Origin: Sphingomonas quercus
GTDB lineage: Bacteria > Pseudomonadota > Alphaproteobacteria > Sphingomonadales > Sphingomonadaceae
Direction: 5' to 3'
Assembly: GCF_018863195.1 (NCBI RefSeq)
Contig: NZ_JAHKRT010000001.1
Span: 1-64,000 of the forward strand
DNA length: 64,000 nt
A program made the position numbers and the translations under genes. This document shows positions 37,532 through 46,530 of the stretch, one piece after another. The notes beneath the pieces are model-generated. The model was not told where the DNA came from and ran no database searches. It worked only from the letters and a program-made list of their open reading frames with translations. Position 1 is the stretch's first letter; the number at the start of each line of letters is the position of its first letter.

Positions 37532-40036
37532 ATGCGCGCGCTGGCGCCGTTCATCGCAGCTATCTCCTCGGGGGCACTGGCGCGCGCCTATGATCTGGCG
37601 ATCCCGGCCGGCCCGCTTGATCAGGGGCTGACCAGCTATGCCGTGCAGACCGGCCGCCAGATCCTGTTCGCGCCGGGTCTCGTCGCCGGCAAACGGGGCA
37701 ATGCGGTCACCGGCCTTGTCGATGCCGATCGCGGGCTGAGCGCGTTGCTCGCCGGCAGCGGCCTCGTCGCGCGGCGGCTGCGGGGCGAGGTGCTGATCAT
37801 CGAGGTCCGGCCGGCGCCGCTTCCTGCCGCGCCACCGCGCCCGCCCTCGCCGGCCCCGCCCGATCCGCCGCCAGAGGAGATCGTGGTGACCGCGCTCAAA
37901 CGCGAGACGCTGCTGGCGGAGACCGCGGTCAGCATGGACGTGCTGACCGGGCGCGATATCAGCGGGCGCAACATCTACGATCTGCGCCGGATGATGCGCA
38001 GCGTGCCGGGCTTCGCGACGATCGACACCGGCAGCGGCCAGCAACGCCTGGCGATCCGCGGCGTGTTCGCCACCGGCGAGGCCACGGTCGGTGTCTATTA
38101 TGACGAGACCCCGATCAGCGGTCCGAGCGGCACCACCTTCGATCCCGGGCAGGTGGCGCCGGACGTCGAACTGGTCGACGTCAACCGCGTCGAATTGCTG
38201 CGCGGCCCGCAGGGCACGCTCTACGGCGCGAGCTCGATGGGCGGCACGCTGCGCGTCCTGTTCAACCAGCCCGACGCCAGCGGCTGGCATGGCGACGTGC
38301 GCGGCGGGCTCGATTTCGTGACGCGCGGCAATACCGGCGCCAATTTCTCCGCCGTCCTCAACGCGCCGATCGTCGCCGATCGTCTCGCCGCGCGCGTCGT
38401 CGTCTATCGGCGCACGCTGGGCGGCTATATCGACCGGCCGAACCTCGGCCTCAGCGATACCGGCGGCATCACCCGCAAGGGCGCGCGGATCGCGTTGGCA
38501 TGGACGCCGGAGCCCGCCGTGCATGTCTCGCTATCCGGGCTGGTCCACCGCGGCAGCGCCGACGACGCGACCTATTGGTCAACCCGCCTCGGCCCCTATC
38601 GGAACGATCAGCCGACCCGCACGCCGACGTTCAACACGCTCAAGCTGCTCAGCGGCACGGCGCGCTGGGACGCGGCGTTCGCCACGCTGACGGCAACCGC
38701 GTCCGCCTATCGCTGGCTGGTGACGCGCGACAATGACTATACCAGCGTGCTCGCCCGCCAGCGCACCAACGCGACGAGCTGCCGGGACTACAACAAGCTT
38801 CCCGACGACGGCGCCTGCACGCCCGCACAGTTCGCCAGCTTCGCCGCCTATGCCGACAGCCGCCTCCCGGGCATCCTCTATCAGCCGATGCTGGTGCGCA
38901 GCCAGAGCGGCGAGGTTCGGCTTGCCTCCCCGGCGGGCGCGACGACGATCTGGACGGTAGGCGGCTTCGTCGAGCATCGTCGCGATCGGGTCGACAGCAT
39001 CGTGCTGCGCGCCGATCCGCGCACCGGCATCGTGATCACGCCTTACGACGTCACCGGCCTGCGCACGATCTGGACGACGCTCAGCCAGCAGGCGCTGTTC
39101 GGCGAGCTTACCCAGCCGATCACCTCGCGCTTCTCGCTCACCGGTGGTGGCCGCTATTTCCGGTATCGCCGTTCGGCGACGGGCGATGTCTCCCAGCCCA
39201 ACATCCTCACCGGCACCGCCGATCTCGCCGCCGGCCCCTTCCATACCCGCGAAGGCGGCGCCAATCTGAAGGCCCAGCTCGCCTGGCATCCGGGCCACGA
39301 CGCGATCGTCTATGCCCAGGCGGCCGAAGGCTTCCGGCCCGGCGGCGTCAACATCACGCCGAACCTCACCGAGGAGGAGCGCAGCTATCATGCGGACCGG
39401 CTGTGGAGCTACGAGCTGGGCGGGCGCACCCGGCTCCTCAACGGCGCTGTCGGGGCCAGCCTCGCCGCCTTCCACATCGACTGGTCGGACATGATCTACG
39501 CAACGGCGAGCGCCAATGGTGCCTTCGCCTACAACACCAATATCGGACCGGTGAACATCGACGGCGCCGAGGCCGAGATCAGCACCATTTGGGCGCCCGG
39601 CGGCGAGCTGGTGTTGCGGATCAGCTATGTGAATGCGCGCCTTGCCGCCGATCAGACGAGCAACAACCCGCGCGGCCTCGGCCGGAAGGGGGACAGGCTG
39701 CCCAACGTCGCCCACCTCGCGGCCTCCGCCTCGCTCAGCAAATCGGTCCAACTGGCCCGCGCGCTGACGGGCTTTGCGCGGGCGGACGTCACCGCCGTCG
39801 GCGCCTCGGGCACGCAGTTCAATCCCTCGATCACCTATTATGACCGCTCGCCCGCCTATGTGCTGACGGATGTCCAGGCAGGGGTGGAGCATCGCGGCTG
39901 GGAGGCCGCGATCGCGGTGCAGAATCTTTTCGACAAGGCCGGCGCGGGCCGGGCGCTGTCCAACACCTTCCTGTCCAACCAGGTCTATTCGGTCCCGCCG
40001 CGAACCATCACGCTGACGCTGGCGCGGCGTTTCTGA
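37532..40036 (+). CDS. TonB-dependent receptor with N-terminal STN signalling domain
   Basis: An 834-aa receptor. A short leader (MRALAPFIAAISSGALARA) is followed by an STN domain (YDLAIPAGPLDQGLTSYAVQ, ending near GEVLIIEV), a Pro-rich linker, a TonB box (EEIVVTALKRE), the plug (LRGPQGTLYGASSMGGTLRV) and a barrel ending TLARRF. The STN domain indicates surface signalling through the divergent FecIR pair. The ATG at 37532 has no clear ribosome site, so the start is uncertain. The plug is of the type common in sphingomonad receptors for polyphenols, siderophores or sugars. An MFS transporter converges downstream. Ligand unknown. Confidence 0.9.
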   Translation: MRALAPFIAAISSGALARAYDLAIPAGPLDQGLTSYAVQTGRQILFAPGLVAGKRGNAVTGLVDADRGLSALLAGSGLVARRLRGEVLIIEVRPAPLPAAPPRPPSPAPPDPPPEEIVVTALKRETLLAETAVSMDVLTGRDISGRNIYDLRRMMRSVPGFATIDTGSGQQRLAIRGVFATGEATVGVYYDETPISGPSGTTFDPGQVAPDVELVDVNRVELLRGPQGTLYGASSMGGTLRVLFNQPDASGWHGDVRGGLDFVTRGNTGANFSAVLNAPIVADRLAARVVVYRRTLGGYIDRPNLGLSDTGGITRKGARIALAWTPEPAVHVSLSGLVHRGSADDATYWSTRLGPYRNDQPTRTPTFNTLKLLSGTARWDAAFATLTATASAYRWLVTRDNDYTSVLARQRTNATSCRDYNKLPDDGACTPAQFASFAAYADSRLPGILYQPMLVRSQSGEVRLASPAGATTIWTVGGFVEHRRDRVDSIVLRADPRTGIVITPYDVTGLRTIWTTLSQQALFGELTQPITSRFSLTGGGRYFRYRRSATGDVSQPNILTGTADLAAGPFHTREGGANLKAQLAWHPGHDAIVYAQAAEGFRPGGVNITPNLTEEERSYHADRLWSYELGGRTRLLNGAVGASLAAFHIDWSDMIYATASANGAFAYNTNIGPVNIDGAEAEISTIWAPGGELVLRISYVNARLAADQTSNNPRGLGRKGDRLPNVAHLAASASLSKSVQLARALTGFARADVTAVGASGTQFNPSITYYDRSPAYVLTDVQAGVEHRGWEAAIAVQNLFDKAGAGRALSNTFLSNQVYSVPPRTITLTLARRF

Positions 40037-40045
40037 GGTCGGTCG

Positions 40046-41602
40046 TCAGGCCAGGTCGAGCTGGCGCAGGTCGCGCCCGCGCGTCTCGCGGCCGAACCAG
40101 GCGACGAGGATCAGCGCGACGATCGTCGGCAGCATGATCAGCGCCGCGGCCAGCCCCATCGACAGAGCGATGCCACTGATCGTCAGCGCCTGCGCGAACA
40201 GCCCGCCCGCCTTGGTGCATGCCGCCACCCAGCCGGTGGCCCGACCGCGTACGCGGAGCGGAAAGCTTTCGGCGGCATAGGGCAGAACGATGGCGATGAT
40301 GCCATTCGTCCCCACGATCAGCAGCGCCACCGGCAACACCGGGCTGCCGACGCCGGCGAGTTCGAGCCGCAACACCAGCGCCAGCCCGGCGAGCGTCAGC
40401 GCGACCATCGCCACCAACGACCATTTGGTGCTCCATCGGCTGTAGAGCAGCGCTGCGAGGAATACCGTGGGAAAGGCGATCAGGGCGCTTTCGGCGAGCA
40501 GCCGGCTCGACACGCCGACCGAATAACCCTTGGCGACAAGATCGGCGGGAAGCCACAGCAGCAGCCCGAAATTGATCAATCCCCAGGACAGCGCGCAGAC
40601 GCTGAGCGCGGCGAGCTTGCCGTAGAGGCTGAGGCCGGTCAGCGCGTGCGACCCGGCGGCCGGGGCGGAGGCCATTGGCGGCACCTTTCGCGCCTTCGAC
40701 CCGAAACGGCGCATCACCGCCTCCGCTTCCGCCACGCGGCCGCGCGCCAGCAGGAACTTGGCCGATTCCGGGATGAATGCGCCGAGCAGCACCAATGTCA
40801 GCCCGGTCGGCAGATTGGCCAGCCACAGGATGCGCCAGCCGAAAATCGGCTGCAGGATTGCGGAAAGGCCGCTCGCCGCGAAATAACCGCCGACGGCGCC
40901 CAACCCGCCGACCAGCACCAGGCTCCAGCCACGGTGGCGGTTCGGCATCATCTCCGCGAGCAGGGCATAGGTAACCGGCAGCATCCCGCCCGCTGCCGCC
41001 CCCATCATGAAGCACATCGCGATATTCCAGGCGAGACTGGGCATCGCGCCGCAGATCGACGTGCCGACGAACATCACCGCCGACAGCAGGATTGACGCCT
41101 TGCGCCCGTAGACGTCGGCGATGACTCCCCACAGCACCGATCCGGCGACCGTGCCCGCCAGCGCCGCGAACGGCACCAGCGACACCGTCGCCTTGGCCAC
41201 CCGATATTCGCTGATCATGCCGGGCACGGTGAAGCCCAGCGACGCCGGCTTCATCACGTCGATGACGAGCGCGACAACCAGCACCAGCATCAGCCCCCAA
41301 TGGGCAAGGCCGAGTGGCGCATCCTCGGGCGCGGCGACGACGATGTCCGCGCTCGCGGCATAGTGGGCAGTGACATTGCGCGGCAGCAGCCCATAGGCGG
41401 CGACGAGCATGCCCGCGACGATCGCGCCCATGCCGGCGATCATCAGCCGATCCATCGGCATGCCGGCGAGCTGATAATGCATCGTCCGCGCCATCGCGAA
41501 CATCGGCAGATGCGCGCAGACGCCCGCGGTGACGGCGACGCAGCCGAGCACGAACGCCCAGATCGCCTGCCGGTCCGATAAAGTGCTGCCCCACCCGCCC
41601 AT
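40046..41602 (-). CDS. MFS transporter
   Basis: A 518-aa, roughly 12-helix inner-membrane transporter. The MFS signature between helices 2 and 3 reads GVIADVYGRKASIL, and IPESAKFLLARGR after helix 6 recalls sugar and organic-acid porters. The protein has a long, polar segment near residues 80-95. It converges on the STN receptor gene with only 9 bases between stops. Together they may import one compound across both membranes, but no catabolic gene is adjacent. Confidence 0.88.
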   Translation of the reverse strand: MGGWGSTLSDRQAIWAFVLGCVAVTAGVCAHLPMFAMARTMHYQLAGMPMDRLMIAGMGAIVAGMLVAAYGLLPRNVTAHYAASADIVVAAPEDAPLGLAHWGLMLVLVVALVIDVMKPASLGFTVPGMISEYRVAKATVSLVPFAALAGTVAGSVLWGVIADVYGRKASILLSAVMFVGTSICGAMPSLAWNIAMCFMMGAAAGGMLPVTYALLAEMMPNRHRGWSLVLVGGLGAVGGYFAASGLSAILQPIFGWRILWLANLPTGLTLVLLGAFIPESAKFLLARGRVAEAEAVMRRFGSKARKVPPMASAPAAGSHALTGLSLYGKLAALSVCALSWGLINFGLLLWLPADLVAKGYSVGVSSRLLAESALIAFPTVFLAALLYSRWSTKWSLVAMVALTLAGLALVLRLELAGVGSPVLPVALLIVGTNGIIAIVLPYAAESFPLRVRGRATGWVAACTKAGGLFAQALTISGIALSMGLAAALIMLPTIVALILVAWFGRETRGRDLRQLDLA

Positions 41603-41741
41603 GCCACTGCTTTACACCGCCCTGACGGCGCCGCCATCCCCAGCGACGCCCGTGCCCGGCACACTAGCTCCTGCCGCTGCCGGCGCGACCGTCCGTCCCC
41701 GGCGAAGGATCGGGAAGAGCATCAGGCCGGCGCGCAATATC

Positions 41742-41831
41742 TGGCGGATGGGGTGGGATTCGAACCCACGGTGGGCGTGAACCCACGGCGGTTTTCAAGA
41801 CCGCTGCCTTAAACCACTCGGCCACCCATCC
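41742..41831 (-). tRNA. tRNA-Ser (UGA), CCA encoded
   Basis: The minus strand folds as a class II tRNA. The acceptor is GGATGGG paired with its complement, the D arm contains GCCGAGTGG, the anticodon loop CTTGAAAAC carries UGA, a long variable arm follows, and the T loop is GTTCGAATC. The 3' end is encoded as G-CCA (41742-41745). It reads UCA codons. Confidence 0.95.
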
Positions 41832-41926
41832 TGCTGGCCGGATGCGCTTATCCTCTCCCCGCCGAGGAGGAAAGGGCGCTATCCTGTCACCATGAGTCGC
41901 CCATCGTTTTTCGGAGGAGTTTCGTG

Positions 41927-42256
41927 ATGCCCCGCCCCCTGCTCGTCCTCGTCGTGACGCTGTTCGGCGCGAGCGCGGCGCTCGCCCAGCCCAGCGCCAA
42001 CGCCTTCAATGACCGACTGCGCAAGCTGTCCCCCGATCAGCAGAAGGCTGCGATGCGGCAGGCGATCACCAACAACGGCAACCGATGCGGTCGCGTCGAG
42101 AAGGCGGATTTCCAGCAGCCCTACAAGAATCTGATGATGTGGACGGCGACCTGCAACCCGGGCGGCCGCTTCGCGGTGTTCGTCGGTGCCGATCAATCGG
42201 TCCAGGCGCGGCCCTGCGCGGACCTGGCCAGCCTCAAGCTGCCGGTCTGCCGCTGA
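41927..42256 (+). CDS. Hypothetical secreted protein with four cysteines
   Basis: A 109-aa protein with a signal peptide (about residues 1-20, ending ALAQ). The mature part has four cysteines (in NRCGRVEKADF, TATCNPGGRF, RPCADLA and the final VCR), which could form two disulfides. GGAGGAG lies 7 bases before the ATG at 41927; a GTG one codon earlier would be too close to it. No family was recognised. It converges with rpmE, and a hairpin separates them. Confidence 0.72.
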   Translation: MPRPLLVLVVTLFGASAALAQPSANAFNDRLRKLSPDQQKAAMRQAITNNGNRCGRVEKADFQQPYKNLMMWTATCNPGGRFAVFVGADQSVQARPCADLASLKLPVCR

Positions 42257-42263
42257 AACGCAA

Positions 42264-42286
42264 ACGGGCGGCCGATGGCCGCCCGT
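42264..42286. terminator. Bidirectional hairpin between the hypothetical gene and rpmE
   Basis: A 10-bp perfect stem (ACGGGCGGCC and complement) with a GAT loop. On the minus strand it is followed by TTGCGTTT, suiting rpmE. Confidence 0.7.
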
Positions 42287-42308
42287 CCCGCCGTCCGATC
42301 GGACGAAC

Positions 42309-42539
42309 TTACTTCTTGGTGAGGCTGAGCCCGCCGAAGCGCTTGTTGAAGCGCGCGACCTGGCCGCCCTGGTCGAGAAGGCGCGCGTTGCCGCCGGTCC
42401 ACGCCGGGTGGACGGTCGGGTCGATGTCGAGCTGCAGCGTGTCGCCCTCGGACCCCCAGGTCGAGCGCGTCTCGTAGACCGTGCCGTCGGTCATCTGCAC
42501 CTTGATCATGTGATAGTTGGGATGGATATCCTTCTTCAC
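42309..42539 (-). CDS. rpmE: Ribosomal protein bL31
   Basis: A 76-aa large-subunit protein. [28 protein letters not shown] and [13 protein letters not shown] match bL31, and there are no zinc cysteines, so it is the C-minus type. The start is a GTG at 42539, backed by GGAG upstream; the ATG at 42602 would add an unrelated tail. A 5-codon frame (ATG to TGA) ends across the GTG, possibly helping translation. Confidence 0.95.
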   Translation of the reverse strand: MKKDIHPNYHMIKVQMTDGTVYETRSTWGSEGDTLQLDIDPTVHPAWTGGNARLLDQGGQVARFNKRFGGLSLTKK

Positions 42540-42635
42540 CGCGCAATCTCCATGGCGGCTGGTTCCGACCAGCCTGAAAAGAAGGCGGCGCCATAGCGGC
42601 ACCGCCCCGAAAACACAAGCTCGCCGCCCCCCCGC

Positions 42636-43106
42636 CTACTCGGCTGGCGGATCAGCAATCATCGCCGTGAAGTTGGCCTGCGCCGCCACCTTGCCGTCAA
42701 GCATCGCCCTGCCGGCGAACTTGCAGACGGTGGCGCGCTTCTGGACGAACTCCACCTCGAGGCGGAGCAGGCAGCCGGGCTCGACCGGCTGGCGGAACTT
42801 CACCTCGTCGATCGACATGAAATAGACGAGCTTGCCCGAGCCGGCGAGACCGAGGCTCTCGACAGCCAGCACGCCGGCGGCCTGCGCCAGCGCCTCGACG
42901 ATCAGCACGCCGGGCATGATCGGCCGGCCAGGAAAGTGGCCGGCGAAGAAGCCCTCGTTGACCGTCACCGCCTTCACCGCGACGATGCGCTGGTCGACGA
43001 CGAGCTCTTCGACCCGGTCGACCAGCAGCATCGGGTAGCGATGCGGCAGCGCCGCCATCACCCGGCGGACGTCAAGCGGCCCCAGATTGGTGGCGGCGTC
43101 GCTCAT
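42636..43106 (-). CDS. fabZ: (3R)-hydroxyacyl-ACP dehydratase
   Basis: A 156-aa hot-dog-fold enzyme that removes water from 3-hydroxyacyl-ACP in fatty-acid synthesis. The catalytic histidine H57 is in [12 protein letters not shown] and the glutamate E71 in VLIVEALAQ. The gene follows ompH by 10 bases. In many Gram-negatives lpxD lies before fabZ and lpxA after it; both are absent here. Confidence 0.96.
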   Translation of the reverse strand: MSDAATNLGPLDVRRVMAALPHRYPMLLVDRVEELVVDQRIVAVKAVTVNEGFFAGHFPGRPIMPGVLIVEALAQAAGVLAVESLGLAGSGKLVYFMSIDEVKFRQPVEPGCLLRLEVEFVQKRATVCKFAGRAMLDGKVAAQANFTAMIADPPAE

Positions 43107-43116
43107 CGCGTTCGCC

Positions 43117-43752
43117 TCAGCGGCCCGGCGCGGCGGCAGGAGCGGCCGGAGCAGCGGCGGCCGGAGCCGGCGCGGCGCCGGCGGCGGGGGCGCCCTGCTG
43201 CGGCAGCTGGATGCTCACCGTCTTGAGCTGCGTGTCGAGGCGCTGCATCAGCGTCGTCGTCACGTCGGCGGCGGGATCTGCGGCCAGTGCCTCGTTGCGC
43301 GGAATCACCGCCGCAACCTTGCGCTCGGCGCGGATCTGCTCGGCGATCGGCACCGCGGCGCGCAGGATCTGGTCGCGCACGAAATTGCCGACCGCGTTCG
43401 CTTCCTGCTGGGTGCGGTTGAGCGCCTCGTCGGCGGCCTGCAGCTTCTGCTGGGCATCGGCGAGGGCGGCGCGGTTTGCGTCGGGAAGGCCCGAGCCGTC
43501 CGGCTTCACCAGCTTGCGGGCGGCCTCGACCTGGGTGTTGTAGGCGGTCGCCGCCGCGTTGAACGCATTCTGCTGGCTGGTCGCGGTGCCCTGATACTTG
43601 GTCTGGATCTGGGTGGCGCCGTTCTTGGCCGCGAGGCTCTCGGAGAACAGGCGGTTGAGGTCGACCGTGACGATGCCGCCGGTCTGGGCGGCGGCCGGCA
43701 CGGCGGCGAAGATGGCGAGGCCAAGCGCCGCGCTCTTGATCATCGTCTTCAT
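43117..43752 (-). CDS. OmpH/Skp-like periplasmic chaperone
   Basis: A 211-aa exported protein. A signal peptide (to about AAAQ) leads into a helical Skp-like body with [14 protein letters not shown] and a coiled-coil segment ([17 protein letters not shown]). It ends in an unusual Ala/Pro-rich tail of about 30 residues (from QQGAPAAGA onward). Skp holds unfolded outer-membrane proteins for the BAM complex. Its ATG overlaps the bamA stop (TGATG), coupling the two. Confidence 0.9.
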   Translation of the reverse strand: MKTMIKSAALGLAIFAAVPAAAQTGGIVTVDLNRLFSESLAAKNGATQIQTKYQGTATSQQNAFNAAATAYNTQVEAARKLVKPDGSGLPDANRAALADAQQKLQAADEALNRTQQEANAVGNFVRDQILRAAVPIAEQIRAERKVAAVIPRNEALAADPAADVTTTLMQRLDTQLKTVSIQLPQQGAPAAGAAPAPAAAAPAAPAAAPGR

Positions 43753-46448
43753 CAGAACTGGGTCCCTACGTTGAAAGTGAACAATTTCGGATCGTCGCCC
43801 TTCACGGTGACAAGGGCCTTGGCGATGTCGAGGCGCAGCGGGCCGAACGGCGAGTTCCAGTTCACGCCGAAGCCCACCGCGATGCGCGGCCGGGGCGAAT
43901 CGCCCAGGAATTCCTCGCGGAAGGGGTTGATGGTGTTGGTGTATTTGGTCGTCCCGTTCGGGCAGACCGAGCCGACCGGCACCGTGCCGGAGATCAGGCC
44001 ATTGCCGTCGAGGCACTGGAGATTGCCGTTCTTGTCGAGGATGTCGCGCACCACGACCTGCTTCTGGTCGATCAGCGTGCCGTCGGCATAGCTCGGCTTC
44101 TTCACGCCCCACAACGCGCCGGCATCGACATAGATGGACGGGCGCAGGCCCATTTCGCGCGCACCGGCCGAAAGCGGGATCTCCAGCTCGGCGCGAGCAT
44201 GATAATAATAGCGGCCGCCGATGGCGTCGTCCTGGATCTGGTTCTTGTCGGTGACCAGATCGTTGGGATCATCGGTGCTCGTGTCATAGGGGGTGCGCTT
44301 CACGCGCGGGCCGATGCCGCGAATGTCGAAGCCGCGCATCTGCGGCGAACCGAGCATGAAGCGATCGGTCAGGCGAACCGCGTCGGAGCCGTTGCGCCCC
44401 TTCTGGAATGGCAGGATGGCGCCGCCCTCGCCGCCCACCGAGAAGATGAAGCCGCCGAACACGTTCCAGTATTTGGTGCCCTCGAGGCGGCTGCGCAGAT
44501 ATTTCACGTCGCCGCCCAGGCCCGCCACGTCCTGGCTGAACACGACGCGCTGGCCCGCCGACGGGCGGAGGCGGTTGTTCAGATTGTCGAAGACGAAGCT
44601 GTAGCCCACCGACGAGGTCAGCCGGTTGCCGACGGCGTCGCAGAGATAGCGCCCGGCAAGCAGCGGGTCGCAGACGCCGTTGGTATAGAAGGTGCCCTTG
44701 TCGAGCGTGACATTGTCGAAAGTCAGGCCGTAGCGCAGCGCCAGCTGGGTATATTCGGTGAGCGGCACGCCGGAGCGGATCTGGAAGCCGGTCGACACCT
44801 GATGATAGGTGGTCTGGCGATCGTCGTTCAGATAGTTGAACGAGTTATAGTCGCGCCTGAACACGTCGCCGCCGACGGCGATGTTGCGATCGAACAGATA
44901 GGGCTCGGTGAAGCCCAGCTCGATCGACTTGGAATAGGTCGAATAGTCGACGCTGGCGCGCAGTTCCTGGCCCTTGCCCATGAAGTTGCGCTGGGTGACC
45001 GACAGGTTGACGATGAACCGCTCGAGGCTGGAGAAGCCGGCCGAGACCTGCAGCTCGCCAGTGGCCTTTTCCTCGACATTCGCCTCGAGCACGACGCGAT
45101 CCGGCGCCGAGCCCTGCTTCTGCTCGATCTCCAGCTTGTCCTGGAAATAACCGAGGCTGCGGATGCGATCGCGCGAACGCTTCACCTGGAAGCCGTTGAA
45201 GGCGTCGCCCTCCCCGAGGCGGAACTCGCGGCGGATCACCTTGTCGCGGGTGACGGTGTTGCCGTTGATGTTGATGCGCTCGACATAGACACGCGGAGCG
45301 TCCGCCACCTTGAAGGTGACGTTCATCTGCAGCTTGTCCTTGTCGCGCCGGAAATCCGGGCTGACGTCCGCGAAGGCATAGCCGAGCAGACCGGCCGTCT
45401 CCGTCATCTGATCGACAGTGTCCTCGATCATCTTGGCGTTGTACCAGTCATCCTTCTTCATGCGGATGAGGTACTGGAGCATCTCGGGCCGGAGATCGCG
45501 GATGTCGCTTTCGATCTTCACGTCGCCGAATTTGTAGCGTTCGCCCTCCTCCACCACATAGGTGATGATGAAGTCCTTCTTGTCCGGGGTCAGCTCGGCG
45601 ACCGCCGAGACGACGCGGAAATCGGCATAGCCCTCGGTCAGATAGAACTGGCGCATCTTCTGCTGGTCGTAAGCCAGCCGATCCGGATCATAGCTGGTGC
45701 CGGACGAGAAGATGTGGGTGATCGAGCTTTCCTTGGTGGCCATCTCGCCACGCAGGCGGCCGTCCGAGAATTTCTCGTTGCCGATGATGTTGATGCGCCG
45801 GACCTTGGATTTCGCCCCCTCGCTGATCTCGAACACGACATCGACGCGGTTCTGGTCGAGCTGGACCATCTTCGGCTCGACGGTGGCGGCGAAGCGGCCC
45901 TGACGGCGATAAAGCTCGATGATGCGCGCCACGTCGGCGCGGACCTTGGAGCGGGTGAAGATCTGGCGCGGGGCGAGCTTGATCTCCGGCCGGATCTTGT
46001 CTTCCTTCAGGCGCTTGTTGCCCTCCAGCACAATGCGGTTGATCACCGGATTCTCGCGCACGGTGATGACGATGTCGTCGGTCGCCTGGTTGATCGAGAC
46101 GTCGGCGAACAGCTCGGTGGCGTAAAGATCCTTCAGCGCCTGATCGAGCGATTCGCGGGTATAGGCGTCACCCGCCTTGAGCTTGATATAGGAGCGGACG
46201 GTGTCCGCCTCGAGCCGCTGGTTGCCGACCACCGAGATCGATTTGATGACGCCGCCCGTCATCGGCGCCGGCGCCGATGCGTTCGGGAACGCCACCGGCG
46301 GCGGCGCTGCACCCGCACCGGGGCCCTGTGCCGGGGCCTGCGCCTGCGCGCTGGCCACACACAACATCAGCCCGCCGCCGAGTGCCGTACCGAAGCGGAG
46401 TGCGGAAACCGTCGTGCGGCGATCGCCGTAACCCTTTTGACTCACCAA
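43752..46448 (-). CDS. bamA: Outer-membrane protein assembly factor BamA
   Basis: An 898-aa protein with a signal peptide and a Pro/Ala-rich spacer, then five POTRA domains (about residues 65-430: ISVVGNQRLEADTVRSYI, INRIVLEGNKRLKEDKI, VERININGNTVTRD). The 16-strand barrel contains VSAGFSSLERF and SVGYSF, and ends TFNVGTQF. It inserts barrel proteins into the outer membrane. Position between rseP and ompH is conserved. Confidence 0.97.
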   Translation of the reverse strand: MVSQKGYGDRRTTVSALRFGTALGGGLMLCVASAQAQAPAQGPGAGAAPPPVAFPNASAPAPMTGGVIKSISVVGNQRLEADTVRSYIKLKAGDAYTRESLDQALKDLYATELFADVSINQATDDIVITVRENPVINRIVLEGNKRLKEDKIRPEIKLAPRQIFTRSKVRADVARIIELYRRQGRFAATVEPKMVQLDQNRVDVVFEISEGAKSKVRRINIIGNEKFSDGRLRGEMATKESSITHIFSSGTSYDPDRLAYDQQKMRQFYLTEGYADFRVVSAVAELTPDKKDFIITYVVEEGERYKFGDVKIESDIRDLRPEMLQYLIRMKKDDWYNAKMIEDTVDQMTETAGLLGYAFADVSPDFRRDKDKLQMNVTFKVADAPRVYVERININGNTVTRDKVIRREFRLGEGDAFNGFQVKRSRDRIRSLGYFQDKLEIEQKQGSAPDRVVLEANVEEKATGELQVSAGFSSLERFIVNLSVTQRNFMGKGQELRASVDYSTYSKSIELGFTEPYLFDRNIAVGGDVFRRDYNSFNYLNDDRQTTYHQVSTGFQIRSGVPLTEYTQLALRYGLTFDNVTLDKGTFYTNGVCDPLLAGRYLCDAVGNRLTSSVGYSFVFDNLNNRLRPSAGQRVVFSQDVAGLGGDVKYLRSRLEGTKYWNVFGGFIFSVGGEGGAILPFQKGRNGSDAVRLTDRFMLGSPQMRGFDIRGIGPRVKRTPYDTSTDDPNDLVTDKNQIQDDAIGGRYYYHARAELEIPLSAGAREMGLRPSIYVDAGALWGVKKPSYADGTLIDQKQVVVRDILDKNGNLQCLDGNGLISGTVPVGSVCPNGTTKYTNTINPFREEFLGDSPRPRIAVGFGVNWNSPFGPLRLDIAKALVTVKGDDPKLFTFNVGTQF

Positions 46449-46530
46449 TCCCCGCCTTCACCCGCTGGAACGCGCGAAACGCCCGTCCCTTGAGCCCTGT
46501 TAGCTAGCCCGCCGCCCTGCCCCAAGCGGC

